Source: Sarcocystis neurona (lineage: Eukaryota; Apicomplexa; Conoidasida; Eucoccidiorida; Sarcocystidae). From it: a DNA stretch of 64,000 nt. Where the stretch lies: assembly GCA_000727475.1 (NCBI GenBank), contig KL647288.1:10736903-10800902 (forward strand), given 5' to 3'. Shown here piece by piece: positions 23,301 to 35,100 of the stretch; within the stretch, counting starts at the first letter, position 1; each line of letters opens with the position of its first letter. A program made the translations under genes and the position numbers. The notes under the pieces were generated by a model that ran no database searches, was not told where the DNA came from, and saw only the letters and a program-made list of their open reading frames with translations.

Positions 23301-24485
23301 CAGAAGGAGCAGGAGGAGAAGCAGAAGCAACAGAAGGAGGAAGAGAAGAAGCGAAAGGAGCAGGAGAAGCAGGAAAAGAAACAAGCGGCGCTGGCACAGC
23401 TGCAACAGCAGATTCAAGAAGCGCGCGAGGCCGCAGAGGCACTAGAGAAGCGAAGACAAGCAGCGCTGGAAGAGAGGAAAAAGAAGAAGCAGGAGCGCAA
23501 GGAGCGGGAGCAGAGGAAGAAGCAACGAGAGATGGAGAGCAGCCGAAGCAAGATAAGTCGACGCAGCAGCAGGGATACAGCAGCAGAGGGCAGCGGCAGC
23601 ACCGTCGAAGAGAAAGGGGAACGCAGCAGCAGCGGAGAGACCAGAAGCACCAGCAGCAGCCGGGAACGGCGACAGAAGACAGCGGCGCGGGAAGAACGGA
23701 TTGCAAAGCGAAGAGAAGAACGTCTGCAGATTGAAGCCATGATAAGTGCTGCAGAGGAGGGTCTGGCAGAAACTGCAAGACAGCTGCAAGAGACGATTGA
23801 TAGACAAATGCGTGAGCAAGAAATGCTGCAGCAGCAGCGAGAGGAGCAGTTGCTGCGGGAGAAGAGGCTGGAGCAGTTAGCAGAAGCGGCTGCCGCTCTT
23901 ACAGCAAAAATACCCACCTCTCCTCCTCCGTCTGCTGCTGCTCTTTCTCCTGCTGCTGCTGCTGTTTCTCCTGCTGCTGCGTCTCCCCCTGCAACAGTGC
24001 AGCTGCGCGGTGCCGCAGACGTTGTCGCCGCAACTGCTGCTGCGACTCTAGAATCCTCTGCGACGCAGCAACAGCAGCAGCCCACATCCGCAGCAGCCAC
24101 TCCAGTCCCTTTGAAGCAACGCAAAGCAGCTCCTCCTCCCCCTCCGCCTGCTTCTGCTGCTGGCGCTGCTGCGGCGCCTGTCAAAAAAAAGCAAGCTGCT
24201 GCCGTTGCTGTCAAGCAAAAGGCAGTTGTCGCCACGCCAGAGGAAGTCTCGGTTGCTCTCGCTACTGGTGGAGCTCCCGCTACGACGAAGCGAGCTGCTG
24301 CTGCTAAATTGCAGCCCAGTCGCGATGCAGCAGCGGCAGGTGCAGCAACAACTCGAACTGCCGGAGAAGAAAAAGGCAGTCTGCAAACGTTTCCTCCTGG
24401 TCCGCCGGCTGAATTCGCTTTTCCCAGTAAGATACGCCCGATTGCAACCGAAGCAGCAGAGCCCTCTCCATATATTCGACAATAA
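20147..24485 (+). CDS. Ala/Glu-rich coiled-coil protein with repeated Trp-Ser motifs, two exons
   Basis: Function unknown. Exon 1 is 20147-20368 (74 codons from the first ATG, donor GTACGC, phase 0). Exon 2 is 22842-24485 (alternative acceptor at 22866), phase 0, ending at TAA, giving about 621 aa. Three copies of a short aromatic motif occur: MWSWLGYG at the N terminus, GGFWSLWGG (residues 49-57) and GGFWSLFGG (about 84-92). Each is set in Ala/Glu/Pro-rich spacer. Residues about 200-430 form a charged Lys/Glu/Gln heptad-like coiled coil. The C-terminal part is Pro/Ala-rich with Lys clusters. An alternative donor (GTAAGA at 24427) would splice in phase into 25892, fusing this gene to the next locus. 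No catalytic domain is visible, and a structural or scaffold role is only a guess. The CTG-rich intron keeps frame artificially open upstream of exon 2. Confidence 0.62.
20369..22841 (+). other. Intron of the Trp-motif gene
   Basis: A 2.5-kb presumed intron holding a pyrimidine-rich stretch (20380-20740), TA/TGTATA microsatellites (about 20930-21300, 21690-21860, 22180-22260) and a CTG island (22495-22840). A small exon inside it cannot be excluded. Confidence 0.45.
22842..24485 (+). CDS. Trp-motif gene, exon 2
   Basis: The acceptor is ctcgcag after a CTG-rich tract. The exon carries the third aromatic motif, the coiled coil and a Pro/Ala-rich tail. The upstream part of the same open frame (22413-22841) is CTG-repeat intron. 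Confidence 0.62.
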   Translation, partial: PAAAADAQGGGFWSLFGGAAAPEPAPVTTPAATASEAAAAALQEKAAAAADGGPAAAAPEVKQKKKKKAAGADAEAAPAGDKIGKKKTARADESPAAAAGAPPSASSAAPAAPKAAPGAAAAAGAQVTSKEVEAVKARLQELAQRRAAMKEKQQKEQEEKQKQQKEEEKKRKEQEKQEKKQAALAQLQQQIQEAREAAEALEKRRQAALEERKKKKQERKEREQRKKQREMESSRSKISRRSSRDTAAEGSGSTVEEKGERSSSGETRSTSSSRERRQKTAAREERIAKRREERLQIEAMISAAEEGLAETARQLQETIDRQMREQEMLQQQREEQLLREKRLEQLAEAAAALTAKIPTSPPPSAAALSPAAAAVSPAAASPPATVQLRGAADVVAATAAATLESSATQQQQQPTSAAATPVPLKQRKAAPPPPPPASAAGAAAAPVKKKQAAAVAVKQKAVVATPEEVSVALATGGAPATTKRAAAAKLQPSRDAAAAGAATTRTAGEEKGSLQTFPPGPPAEFAFPSKIRPIATEAAEPSPYIRQ

Positions 24486-24539
24486 TAAAAAAATACGCTG
24501 CATGCGAAGAAATGAGACCAAGTTATCCCAGCGTCCTGG

Positions 24540-25520
24540 ACTTCTTATCTTTTATGTGGAGCAGCAGCAGCAGTGCAAGCGGAACACAACCCGAAAGACA
24601 AGAGCAGGAAGGGCAAGAGAGACAAGGACATCAGCGGCACCGGAGTACTATGATGTCGTAGGGACAGCAGTAATAGCGGCTCAGAGATACCAGCAACAGC
24701 AACAGCCCCGAGATAGCAGCAGCGGCAGCAGAACGTTGAGCGGAGGCAGTTAGGGAAAAAGAGGGGCCGCAGCAGAGGCAGCCGTATCAGAGCAGCAGCG
24801 CGCGAGAGGACGCAGCAGCGGCATCCGTGGCCACACGCCAAGCGGCGCGTTCAGCAGCAGCAGCAAGCTTAGAGCAGCAGTCGTAGGAGAGCAGCAGGCA
24901 CACCAGCAAGAAGCAAAGAGTCGCAGCATAGGCAGCAAGGAAAATAGCGACAGCTGCGGCAGGAGCCAGGGGAGCCGCGGCAGACGTAGTACCGAGTCGA
25001 GCACAATCCGTCGCTTGTAGACGAGCACAGCAGCAGACACGAAACCACCAGCAGCAGCACCAGGACCGCAGCCACAGCAGTACTTGCTGGTAGCGCAGCG
25101 TCGTCCCAGTGCGACAATAGGAGCAGCCTTTGTAGGAAGAACAAAGCAACAGCAGTATACATTGCGGTCCTGCAATAATAACAGCAACAGCATCTGCAGA
25201 CTGCAGCGACATAATGTCGGCAGCGGCAGCAGAACAGACGCAGCAGCACCAGGAGCGAGAAACCCTCTGCAGCAGCAACAGCAGATTATTTGCAGCAGCA
25301 GCAGTAGCATATGGTCGCGCGCAGAAGACACGGCAGCAATAAAGCGCGGCAGCAGCAACACAGTAAGCAGCAGCCACGCTCTACAGCAACGTTGTTGCCG
25401 CAGCAGAAGAAGAACCTCTGGTGCAGCAGCAGCTGCAGCTGGAGGTATGCATCCCCAGCAAGGTCGTAGTAGCAGCTGTTACTACAGCCGTCTATAGCAG
25501 CAGCAACTGACGACTGTGTG
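24540..25520. repeat. CAG/GCA repeat island
   Basis: About 1 kb of imperfect cagcag units after the stop codon of the Trp-motif gene. It is open on the minus strand as Leu/Cys/Ala-rich frames and on the plus strand as Ser/Gln-rich frames. It is either intergenic or an intron, depending on whether the two coiled-coil loci are one gene. Confidence 0.65.
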
Positions 25521-25891
25521 GCGGAGCGGTATAAGCTGCAGCAGGTCGCAGCGGTGAAGCAGAACTGCACCTACGTAGGTTTAGAAAGATGCTCAGGCTA
25601 CTGCCGCCGCTCTGTGTTTCACTGCAGCTACTTCTGCTGTTGCGTTACCTTTCCTTCGGTTACCTGTCGTTTTTCTACGGGTGGATATCTGGCATGAGTC
25701 CTAATGTTCCTGTTGCAGCAGCTGCCGCTTCTCCGTCTTCTTCTTCTTTCTCTTCCACTTTCTTCCCTCTTTTCCTCCTTCTTCTACTCCGCCGCATGTC
25801 TTCTTCTTTTCTAGGAACCGTACAGCCTGCTGCTGCGGCTGCTCCGCCAGGGGGGTGGTGTACTGTGGGGTGCTGCTGACGCTATGTGCAG

Positions 25892-26190
25892 CGCTGCTAG
25901 AGGAGCAGCAGCAGCGTCTAGGCGAACCGGTCAGGGGAAGACGAGCAGCCACCGAAGAAGGGAGAGAACCCAAGATGCAGCCAGAGCTGCTGCTGCTCAG
26001 CCAAGTGCCTTTTCCGCTCTATCAAACGGTAGGACGCTTGGAAGCGGAGAGGAAGCAGCTGCTGCGCCGGCTCTCTGCAGCAACAAGAAGAAACGAAGAA
26101 CTGCATCAGAGAGCGGCACTGCAGACGGAGCACCAGCAACAGCTGCAGACCGAAGACATGCGAGATGCGCTCTATTCGCTGCTGCAACAG
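25892..26190 (+). CDS. Coiled-coil exon (3' end approximate)
   Basis: It begins after tatgtgcag. It reads as Glu/Gln/Arg-rich helix, with VGRLEAERKQLLRRLSAATR in the middle. The donor is unclear; GTGTAC near 26199 is one option. The frame stays open into a TCTC-rich intron. Confidence 0.45.
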
Positions 26191-29100
26191 GAGGAGGCAG
26201 TGTACACACTTGACCGGTTAGAATTTCTCACGCGCAAATGCATCTGGTGTACATTTACTTTTTACAGGTGTGTCTCTCTTTACCCGTCCTCCACCTGCCT
26301 GTCTCTGTATCTACCACCTTCTCCATTCATATTCATATCTCCATCTATCCATTGCTGTCGAACTCTTTCCTCGTATATCTCTCCCTCTCTACAAATACAC
26401 ATCTACTCTACTCCTCTGTATATATGTGTGTCTGCCTATCTTTGCGTGTGTGGGTGTGTGTGTGTGTGTGTGTATAAAGATACATATATATATTTATACA
26501 CATATAAGCATATTCACGTGTATGTATTCAGGCGGTCTCTCTCTTTCTCTCTCTATATATAGATATGTATAATCCCTGGACAGACCCCACACTCCTACGT
26601 AGGAGCTGGAAGAGGAAGGACAACGCAGTCTATAAAAATTAGATATCTCTCCGCAAGAAGAAGCGAGCAGCAGATATACGTGTAGCCACACAGATCTGTC
26701 TAAAGATAGGCGGACAGGGTGACACACAGAGGAGGATCAGTGCGCACGCCTAAGTCGCCAAGGCTTGCAAGTGTGTGAGTGCGAACACAGAGAGACATGC
26801 AGGCAGAGGGATATCCTTTTCCATTCCACGTATTCACTTCAAGCGCTGCAGCTGAAACAGTCGTGGCCCCCCTCCTCCCCGGCGTCCATGCACACGGTTC
26901 TCTCTCTCTATCTCCCTCTCGCTCTCTCTCTGTCTGTCTCTCCACTTGCCCACTCTCCCTCTATCTCTCTCTGTCTCTCTTTCGCTCTATGTCCCTCAGG
27001 CGGACTCTCTCTCTTACTCGCTCTCTCTCTCTCTCCCTCGTTCTCGCTGATTCTCTCCCTGTCCCTCCGGCTCTCCCTGTCTCTCCCACTCTCCCTGTCT
27101 CCCCCTCTCTCTCCCACTGTCCGTGTGTCTCTCTGTCTCTCTGTCTCGCTCTCCCTGTCCCTCCGGCTCTCTCCATCTCTTTCTCCGTTGTCCTCTGGCT
27201 CTGCCACTCTCTCTCTCTATCTCTCGCTCTGTGTGTCTCCCTCTCTCCCGCTCTCGGTCTGTCTCTGTACGTCAACGTTTTTTCCCAGCATCACACGGTG
27301 TGTATACAAAGATATTTAGACCCCAGTTTTGATAAACGTGAGTGCACGGATGTCTCTGGCACACACACAGATTCACCACCAAGACCCACGTCAAGAAACA
27401 CGCACACACGTACACATATATGCTTACACGTCTATACAAATATACGCATATATATATAGATATATACTTTGTATGTACAGCTTACAGACGTGGACACCGA
27501 CACCGTACACACACCCAGGCCACCGCGATTCGTGAAGGACGGTTAGATCGAAAATCGCTTGTGCAGCCGCTGGCGCAGGTGTCCACGCACAGCAGGCTGC
27601 CTCCGTGCAGATACCTGGGCGTGTGTACGTCTCCTTGGTACACACGAATAGCCGAATCTCCGTCACGGCTCTCCGACAGCCTGCCACAAAAGCGTTGGCT
27701 CACCGTCCCTGCCGCACTTTCATTCGACAAACGTACGCGTCTCTCTCCCCCTGTACACATGAAACGACCGTCTCACCAAATCTATCAACATATACATGTC
27801 TACGCACACCCAGACACACACACACACGTGTATGTCTCCACGTAAGCATGAAGAGAATCACCCGATGTATATATGCATCTCTGTGCATACATGTGTCTCT
27901 CCTGTCTCCGCATATATAACGAGAATGTGGATATATATATATATATATGCATATATGGATCCGTGTGGATACGTGTCTGTCTCCCCACATATATGCAGAA
28001 GAATGTGGAACAACCCAATCTCGTGGGAAACTCTATGGACCATAGAACAGATATGTGTGTAACCAGTGTAGCGGTGTGTGTGCCTGCTTGTCTCAGGCAG
28101 GAACACAGACATATATATATATATATATATGTATAAATGTATACACGGGGCGTGAATGTGGGAGTGTGTATGTGTGTGTGCGTGTGTGTGAGACTGGACC
28201 TGCCTGTTGTGGCGAGAGGCTCTTACGCAGTTGCATATCTGCAATTTCCATATGATAAGCCGTGCGACAGTCTCCTGTTCCCAGGAGCCAATCCCTGTGA
28301 TTACCTGCACTTGCTCTATCCATACAGGAAGAGAGTATGTATGTTAGTCTTATTTACTCCCGCGTCAGCACATAGGCGTCTACTCGCTGTTGTACGAACG
28401 CGTGTATATATACACTTCTGCGTACACACTTGTGGGTCCGAGGAAACATTTTTTGTTAGCAGCAAACCTTTGAACACCTGGCAGGATGCGTACGTAGCTG
28501 CAGAGAGTGAGAACGTTCTGACGGAGGGTGGGGAGGTGTCGCCGCAGCTGGCAGAGAGCCACGAGGCGAGACAGAGACGTGCACAAAGTCCTCCCCCACC
28601 TACAAGGAGCTGCAGGCAAGACAGAGAGACAGAGACACAGAGGGAAGGAGAAACTCAAAGAAACGCAAATTTCCACAGCAGCGGTTGCGTGCCACCTCCG
28701 TAGATGCTGATTCCGTGCACCCAGAGCGAGACAGAGGGAGAGACAAAACAGCGCTGACAGGCAGCTCAGCACGTGTATGTTAGCAGGCAGCGGTAACAAG
28801 ACACCCACAGGCCATAACAGCAGCAACAGCACCTATAACAGCAGCAGCAGCCATAACAATAGCAGCAGCTATAACAGCAGCAGCAGCGATGACAGCAGCA
28901 GCAGCGATAACAGCAGAGACCGCCATATGGCAGCACCAGTGATAGTGGCAGCAACAGCTATGTGCCGAGATTTACAGGCACGTCGTTCTCCCTCTGCAGG
29001 GGAGCAGTTGGGAGAAGTCGGCCTCGCTGAGGAGAAGGGTGCTCCCCACGCCGACATTTTTTAGACATGCGCGTGGTGACTGCAGAGCCACAGGGACGCA

Positions 29101-32100
29101 TGCGGGTTGCGAGAAGGCAGGCAGGTGCAGCTGCTGCACACGTATATACAGATATCGGTGCGTCGACAGGTAGAAGCAGCAGGGCAGGCAGGAACTCAGG
29201 GACAGAGAGAAGGAAGTCTACTGCACTGCGGACGGGTGCACTTTTTGTCCATGTATACGGAAGAAAAGTAAGCGGCGTACATGGGCCCGGTTGCTGTGCA
29301 CACCACGTCGAAGAAGGGACGCGAGAGGTGCAGAACGCCGCATCACGAGACACCCAGAATGCTACGAGCGAGAGACAAGAGACAGGGAGAGACAGAGAAA
29401 GAGAGGGCCACAGGGAGGTGATGCGTCCAGGTGGACAGGGCAGCGTAATAAGAACGTGGCGTGAGCACCGTCTTTATTCTCTCTCCCTCGGAAGTCGTAT
29501 CGCTGCTGCAGGGAGAGGGGACGTGTAGCCCTTACGTTGCCAAGAGTGATATGTACCACCTGTGTATGGATATACCTGTGTACATATAGACAGTCGTATA
29601 TGTCTGGGCAGCACCGTCTATAGGCAGGCATATGTGTATGGGATCTGAATATACTACGTTTGTGGAAAAATAGATGTGCACGTCTAGACAGGAGTGCATG
29701 TCTGCGCAGAATTCTACAGAGGCACGCATATGTGTGTGTGTGTGTATCTGTGTACCTCGTACACTTTGTACACCTGTCTTGTTGAAAATTTACATTCCTA
29801 CTCTTTTTCTTCGCGAAGTACGCGACGGGATTGCATGTCTGTGTGCGCACGTGTGTATCCCTGCTCATCGTCCTGCCGTTTCGGGAGCGTGTCCGCGCGA
29901 TGCCGACATGCAGAGACGCACACTCCCACACACACGCGGGGGCCCAACTGAAAGGTCTCTCTCCTTGTGGTCAGGACTGCTGACGTCGACGAGCCTTTGC
30001 TCTTTTTAGAGCGGCGTTTGCTGCTGGTGTTGCTGCTGCTTTCGCGACTGCTGCTGTGGCAGCTGCTTGACTTCTGCTACTGTTGCTGCTGCTTGACAGC
30101 TGCTGCTGTTGCTGGTGCGTCACTGCTGCTGCTGCTTGGCTGCTGCTGGTTGTTTGCTGGTGCGCAGCATCGTGAGGGAGGTGCAGCGGCGACTGCTTTG
30201 GTTTTCCTTCAAAAAGATGCACCGCTGGCCGCCGGCAGAACAGACGCAGAAGAAAGGTGGGGAAAAAGGAGCAAACCGCAGCAGCAGAGAGACGCAGCAG
30301 GAAGGCAAAGGCAGGAAGGGTCGCCTTCTTCCGCACTCACCAAGGGTCTACATAGCAGCAGGCGCCGCACAGCTGCAGAGCCTAGTTGTATCTCGAAGCC
30401 TGAGACCGGCCTTCGGGCGGCTGCAGCAGCTTGCGCAGATGCTGCGACGGCAGACCGGGCAGCAGCTGTCGGGCAAGTCCCCTCGGGACCTGGTTTCTTC
30501 CTCCTCTTCGCATCCGGAGCCCCAGCAGCAGCCACCACGGTGTCTCGAGCTGCTCGGAGCTCTGGCCGGCCTTCAGCGGGAGACGCCGTACCTGTTGCAA
30601 CCGCAGCATAAAAAAGGAACAGGGGAAGCAGCAGGTGATGCAGGCGATAGGAGTGGAGAGACATATGTCCCAACTGCCATCACCGAAGAGGCTGACGCCC
30701 TGCTACGTAGGCCCCGCCCCCGTCCCCTCGCAAGCGTCACCACAGGAATTCTAGTTTTCTTCTTCTCTGCGTTCGTCCTCGCGCATTTGAATATATGTTT
30801 GTGTGTATACATGTGTGCACGCATACTTGTCTATCCATATCTCTACCCATATGTCTATATATATATGTATATATATGTGTCTGGATGTCTGTATTTCTCT
30901 ATGTCGATCTATCTAAGTGTGTAGCTATCTATGTAGGTATGTACATATCTGCGTGCCTCTGTTTCGCGTGTTTGAATGTGTGTTTGTGTGTATATGTGCA
31001 CGCATGTTTATCTGTCCCTATCTCTATCCACGTGTCTCTCTATACAATCATATATGTATCTGGATGTCTATCTTTCTCTATATTTATGTATCGGAATTGG
31101 TGGCTATCTATATATCTGTGTGTCTATCTCTATCCATACTATATCTACTTGTTTATCTATCTGTATGTCCATACACATATCTTCAAGCATACCTATATAT
31201 CTATGTGTCTGTCTTTCCATGTGCGTATCTGTATATCCGTACGTTAATCTCTATCTATATGCAACTATGTCTACCTATTCATAAACCTATGTGTCTCCCT
31301 CTCTGTCTATGTATATATGTACCTGTCTAATTTGCATGTATGTATAGGCGGTAATCCATCTCTATGAGTCTGTACTGCACACGCATGTCTACGCGCAATG
31401 GGATTTATTATGTACACGACCTCCCCCTGTCTAGGTAATATATACGGCAGTGCGCCTGTGTTTGTTGTATTTGTATACGTATACAGACAGATGTACAGGT
31501 ATATAGTCATATAGATCTCTATATCAACTGCCCATCCGTTGTACGAGTATGTTTACTGAGCTGCATATATCTGTGGCGTCGTATGTGCAAGCCCACCTGT
31601 AGAGGCAGGTAGAAGTGTCAAACAAAGACGTCTGTATATCTGAGTGAATGCCCGTGTGAACTTGAACTGGCAAAAATGTTCGAGCTTTTCGTCTTCCTTC
31701 GTCTCAGTTGGGCAGTGAGGAGTTTAAGCGGGAAGGAGATGCTGACGATCTCTCACTGGAACACCGAACGCCGTGGCCACAGGCGACTTCCCATTCTACA
31801 TACATAGAGAGATATATACACAAAGACAAACGTGTGTGTACTTGCTTGTTTGTACATGCTTATATATATACGTGTACGTATGTGTGTGTATCTCTTTCTC
31901 TCCGTATACATAAATATATACATGTGTACACAAATATATGTATATGTATCTCTCCCTGTGTATGTGTACGTGTGTGTACAAGGGAAAGTCCTGTGAGATC
32001 GAGGAACCACCCGCGTATTTGTCTCCCTCTGTTTGACTAGTGACGCACGTGTGCAGATATACACTCGTTCCAGCTGACGGAGGTTATCCGCGGAATGACT

Positions 32101-35100
32101 GCAGCACAGACGGAGACCCGTCTCGCTTACAGCCTTTTACATGTGCGTGTGTGTGTGTAAAAGAGGGAATACTTGTAGTTTGGTGTTTTGGGGCAAAAGA
32201 GCCAGGGTGGTCGCTCGAACACAGAGAGACGCAGTAGCAGTAGATTCAAGAGGCACCGCTCTGTGCGCGGCTTGTCTATTTTCTTTGTTGCCCACACGAG
32301 TGCTGCGAGATTTGTCTCTGGTCTGCGTCCTCTTCCCTCGTTCGTGCTCCTTCTTGGTTCTCCGGTGCCCGGGCTTGTTCCTCCTCCTGGTGATGCGCGG
32401 CCGCTGCCGCCCTGCTGCTGCTGCTGCTGCCTGTCTCACTGGCAGAGGTGCTGCTGCTGCTCCTCTTCCTGCTCTGCGTCTTCTTCGCGACGAAAATGCT
32501 GCTGCGCTCGTGCTGCAAGGAAACGGTGGCTTGCTACTGCTGCGACCGCTGCTCCTTCTGCTATTCCTTCGCTGGCGCTGTGCTGCTCGTACTCCTACCT
32601 GCGTCTCATCTGCTGGTAGTGCGACGCAACAGCTGTGCTCTTGCAACGCTGCCGCTGCTGCTCTGCGGTTTCTGCTGCAACTATGCGGATACGCGGCTGT
32701 CCCTGCTGTGGATGACGCTGTACTTCTGCTGGTGGTGCAGCTCTGCCGCTGCAGCTCTGCTGTTTCTGCTGCTGTTCTGCTGGTACGCGGCCGTCCTGCC
32801 CGTAGTGCTGCTGTGCTGCTTCCGCTGCAACGACACTGCCGCTACTGCAGCTGCCAATGCGCAACAACACTGCTGCTGCTCTTGCCCGGGGTCCTGCTGT
32901 AGCTCTGCTGCTGTTGTGACGCACTTGCTACCTTTGTTCCTTCTCCTCCTCCTCCTCCTCTCTCCTGTCTTCACTCTTTCCCCCTCATCACCACCAGCTT
33001 TGTCGCGGCTGCACTTCCTTGCTGCTCCTGCGACGAAGTGCTGCTGCTGCCACTGCTCCTGCTGTTGTAGTGTTGCTGCGCTGCTACTGCTGGTGGAGCT
33101 GCTGGTGTTGCTGCTGCTGATGCTGCAGTATCGGACGAACGTCTAGCGGTGATAGCAGCCATCTCGCAGGAAGCCAATCGCGCAGCCGCACTAACGCGTC
33201 AAAATCTTCAGCAGGCGCGCCTCCTCCGGGAGGAAAAAGAGGAGATACGAAGGTTGAAGGCCGGACTTCATATTCTACTGAACAAATTCGCAGAAAAAGA
33301 GGTACGTCTACAGAGCTTCTCTCCCTGCGGTGTCATCTACACGCGCAACTATATATATATATATATGTGCATTGGGGGCACAGGCAAATGCGTATATATA
33401 TCTACGCGTTCATAGTTGTCGAGGTTAAGTGGCTGTTGATGAGTGCCCGGTGTATACGGTCAATGAAACATATTTACGTAGATGTGTACATATACGTATG
33501 TGTATATATATAAGTGCATATCCAAATGTATCGTATATGTGCATATATAGTCGATTATACATATTTACGTAGGTGTGTATATACACATATATCTATGCAC
33601 ATCCACCTGCGTCGTATACATGCAGACACATGCATTGAAAAATACATATATATATGTGTATGTATATATATATACACATCCAGGTGTAGCCCAGGGCGTA
33701 TATTTATGTGTATATGTGCCATCCAAGTGTAGTCCAGGGTGCACATGTATATATGTATATATATGTGCACATCCAAGTGTAAACCAGGTTGCATACACAT
33801 ATATATATTTTGAAATGAGATCACACATGTGCAGATATATATATATATATATGTATATGTTGAATATCTGTAAACGTAGCTTTCTATATATGTGTCTCCG
33901 TGTACCTGCCTCAACAGATCTACTTCTTTATTTATACATAGCTAGGTATGTCTTCCGGCCGCTGTACACATCCGTGCTGATTAGGTCCTTGACGCTTGTG
34001 GCCCCTACGCTACGTTTTCTCCGCTGCAGAGCCTGTCTTTCTTTTGTCATGGCTGCTGACGCTTCAGGGGGATTCTGCTTTATCTGCATCACTGTCTTTT
34101 CCTTCTTCTGTTTGCTGCTATTGTTCTACTTCAAGATTCGATCTTCTTCTGCCAGCAAAGCTTCCTCTTGCTCCCCTTCGCGGCTGCAGGAGCGGCTCCG
34201 CTTCCTGTCACCTCTGGCTGCTGCTGCTGCCGCCGCGGAGCCGTCTGCAGCTTTCCTGCTCTCTCAGCTGCGCGCGCTGTTGCTTCCTGCTGCTGTTCGT
34301 AGAACTCCAGCTGCACTACGGTTGCCGCTGACGTTGCTGCTAGTGTCGCTGCTGCTCGTGCTGCTTGAGGTGCTTCTTCGTGTCTTGCCTCCGGGCCTGC
34401 AGCAGTGTGTGCTGCTGCTCTACCTGCAGCGGCTGTCCCAGTGCGTCTGCTGGGGTTGTTGTTGCTACCGCCTGGGCTGCTACTGCCGTTACTGCTGGGG
34501 CTGCTAGGGCGTTGTTGCTGCTGCCCTTCCTGGCGCTACTGCTGCTGCTGCTGTTGGTAATATAGCTGTTGCTCTCGCGGCTCCCGGTGCTGTTGCTACT
34601 GCTGCTGCTGCTGCAGTGGCAGTGGGAGAGGGTAGTAACACTCCTAATGCAGAGTCATCTATTACTGCTGCACTGCTTCTGTTCCTATGGCTGCTCCTGT
34701 TGTTCTCGGTAGTGCTGCTCCGGCTAATGCTGCTGACGCGACTCTTTTCCCGCTGCCGCTGCCGCTTTTGCCCCCTCTGTCCCTACTGCTGGTGCTGCTG
34801 CCACAGTTTTGCTGCAACCTTTCTCTCCCTTGGCGAATACGTCGTCCGGATTCCTCTTGTCTTCTCGTCTGACTGCTTTCTATCTTTTTCTTCCTCTGTC
34901 ACATGCACCGCTGCCAAGACAGCTAAATGCTCATTACGCTCTCGCTTCCCGTATACACCTGCAGCCGTTACACCAAAACTGTCGCCTTCGTTTTGCTGCT
35001 GTGTATACAAACATTTCAAAAAAGAAAAGATAGTCCATTACAGGGAGCTGTCCTGCACCTTGTTGAACTTATTACTATCAACGTATATATATATATATAT

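Noticed and set aside
30109..30372. Upstream extension of the 30373 exon
   Set aside because: All three plus frames are open here; I could not choose an acceptor with confidence, so only the helical part was kept.
32141..33146. Long plus-strand Leu/Cys/Ala frames
   Set aside because: They are translations of CTG repeats in three overlapping frames; none shows a domain.
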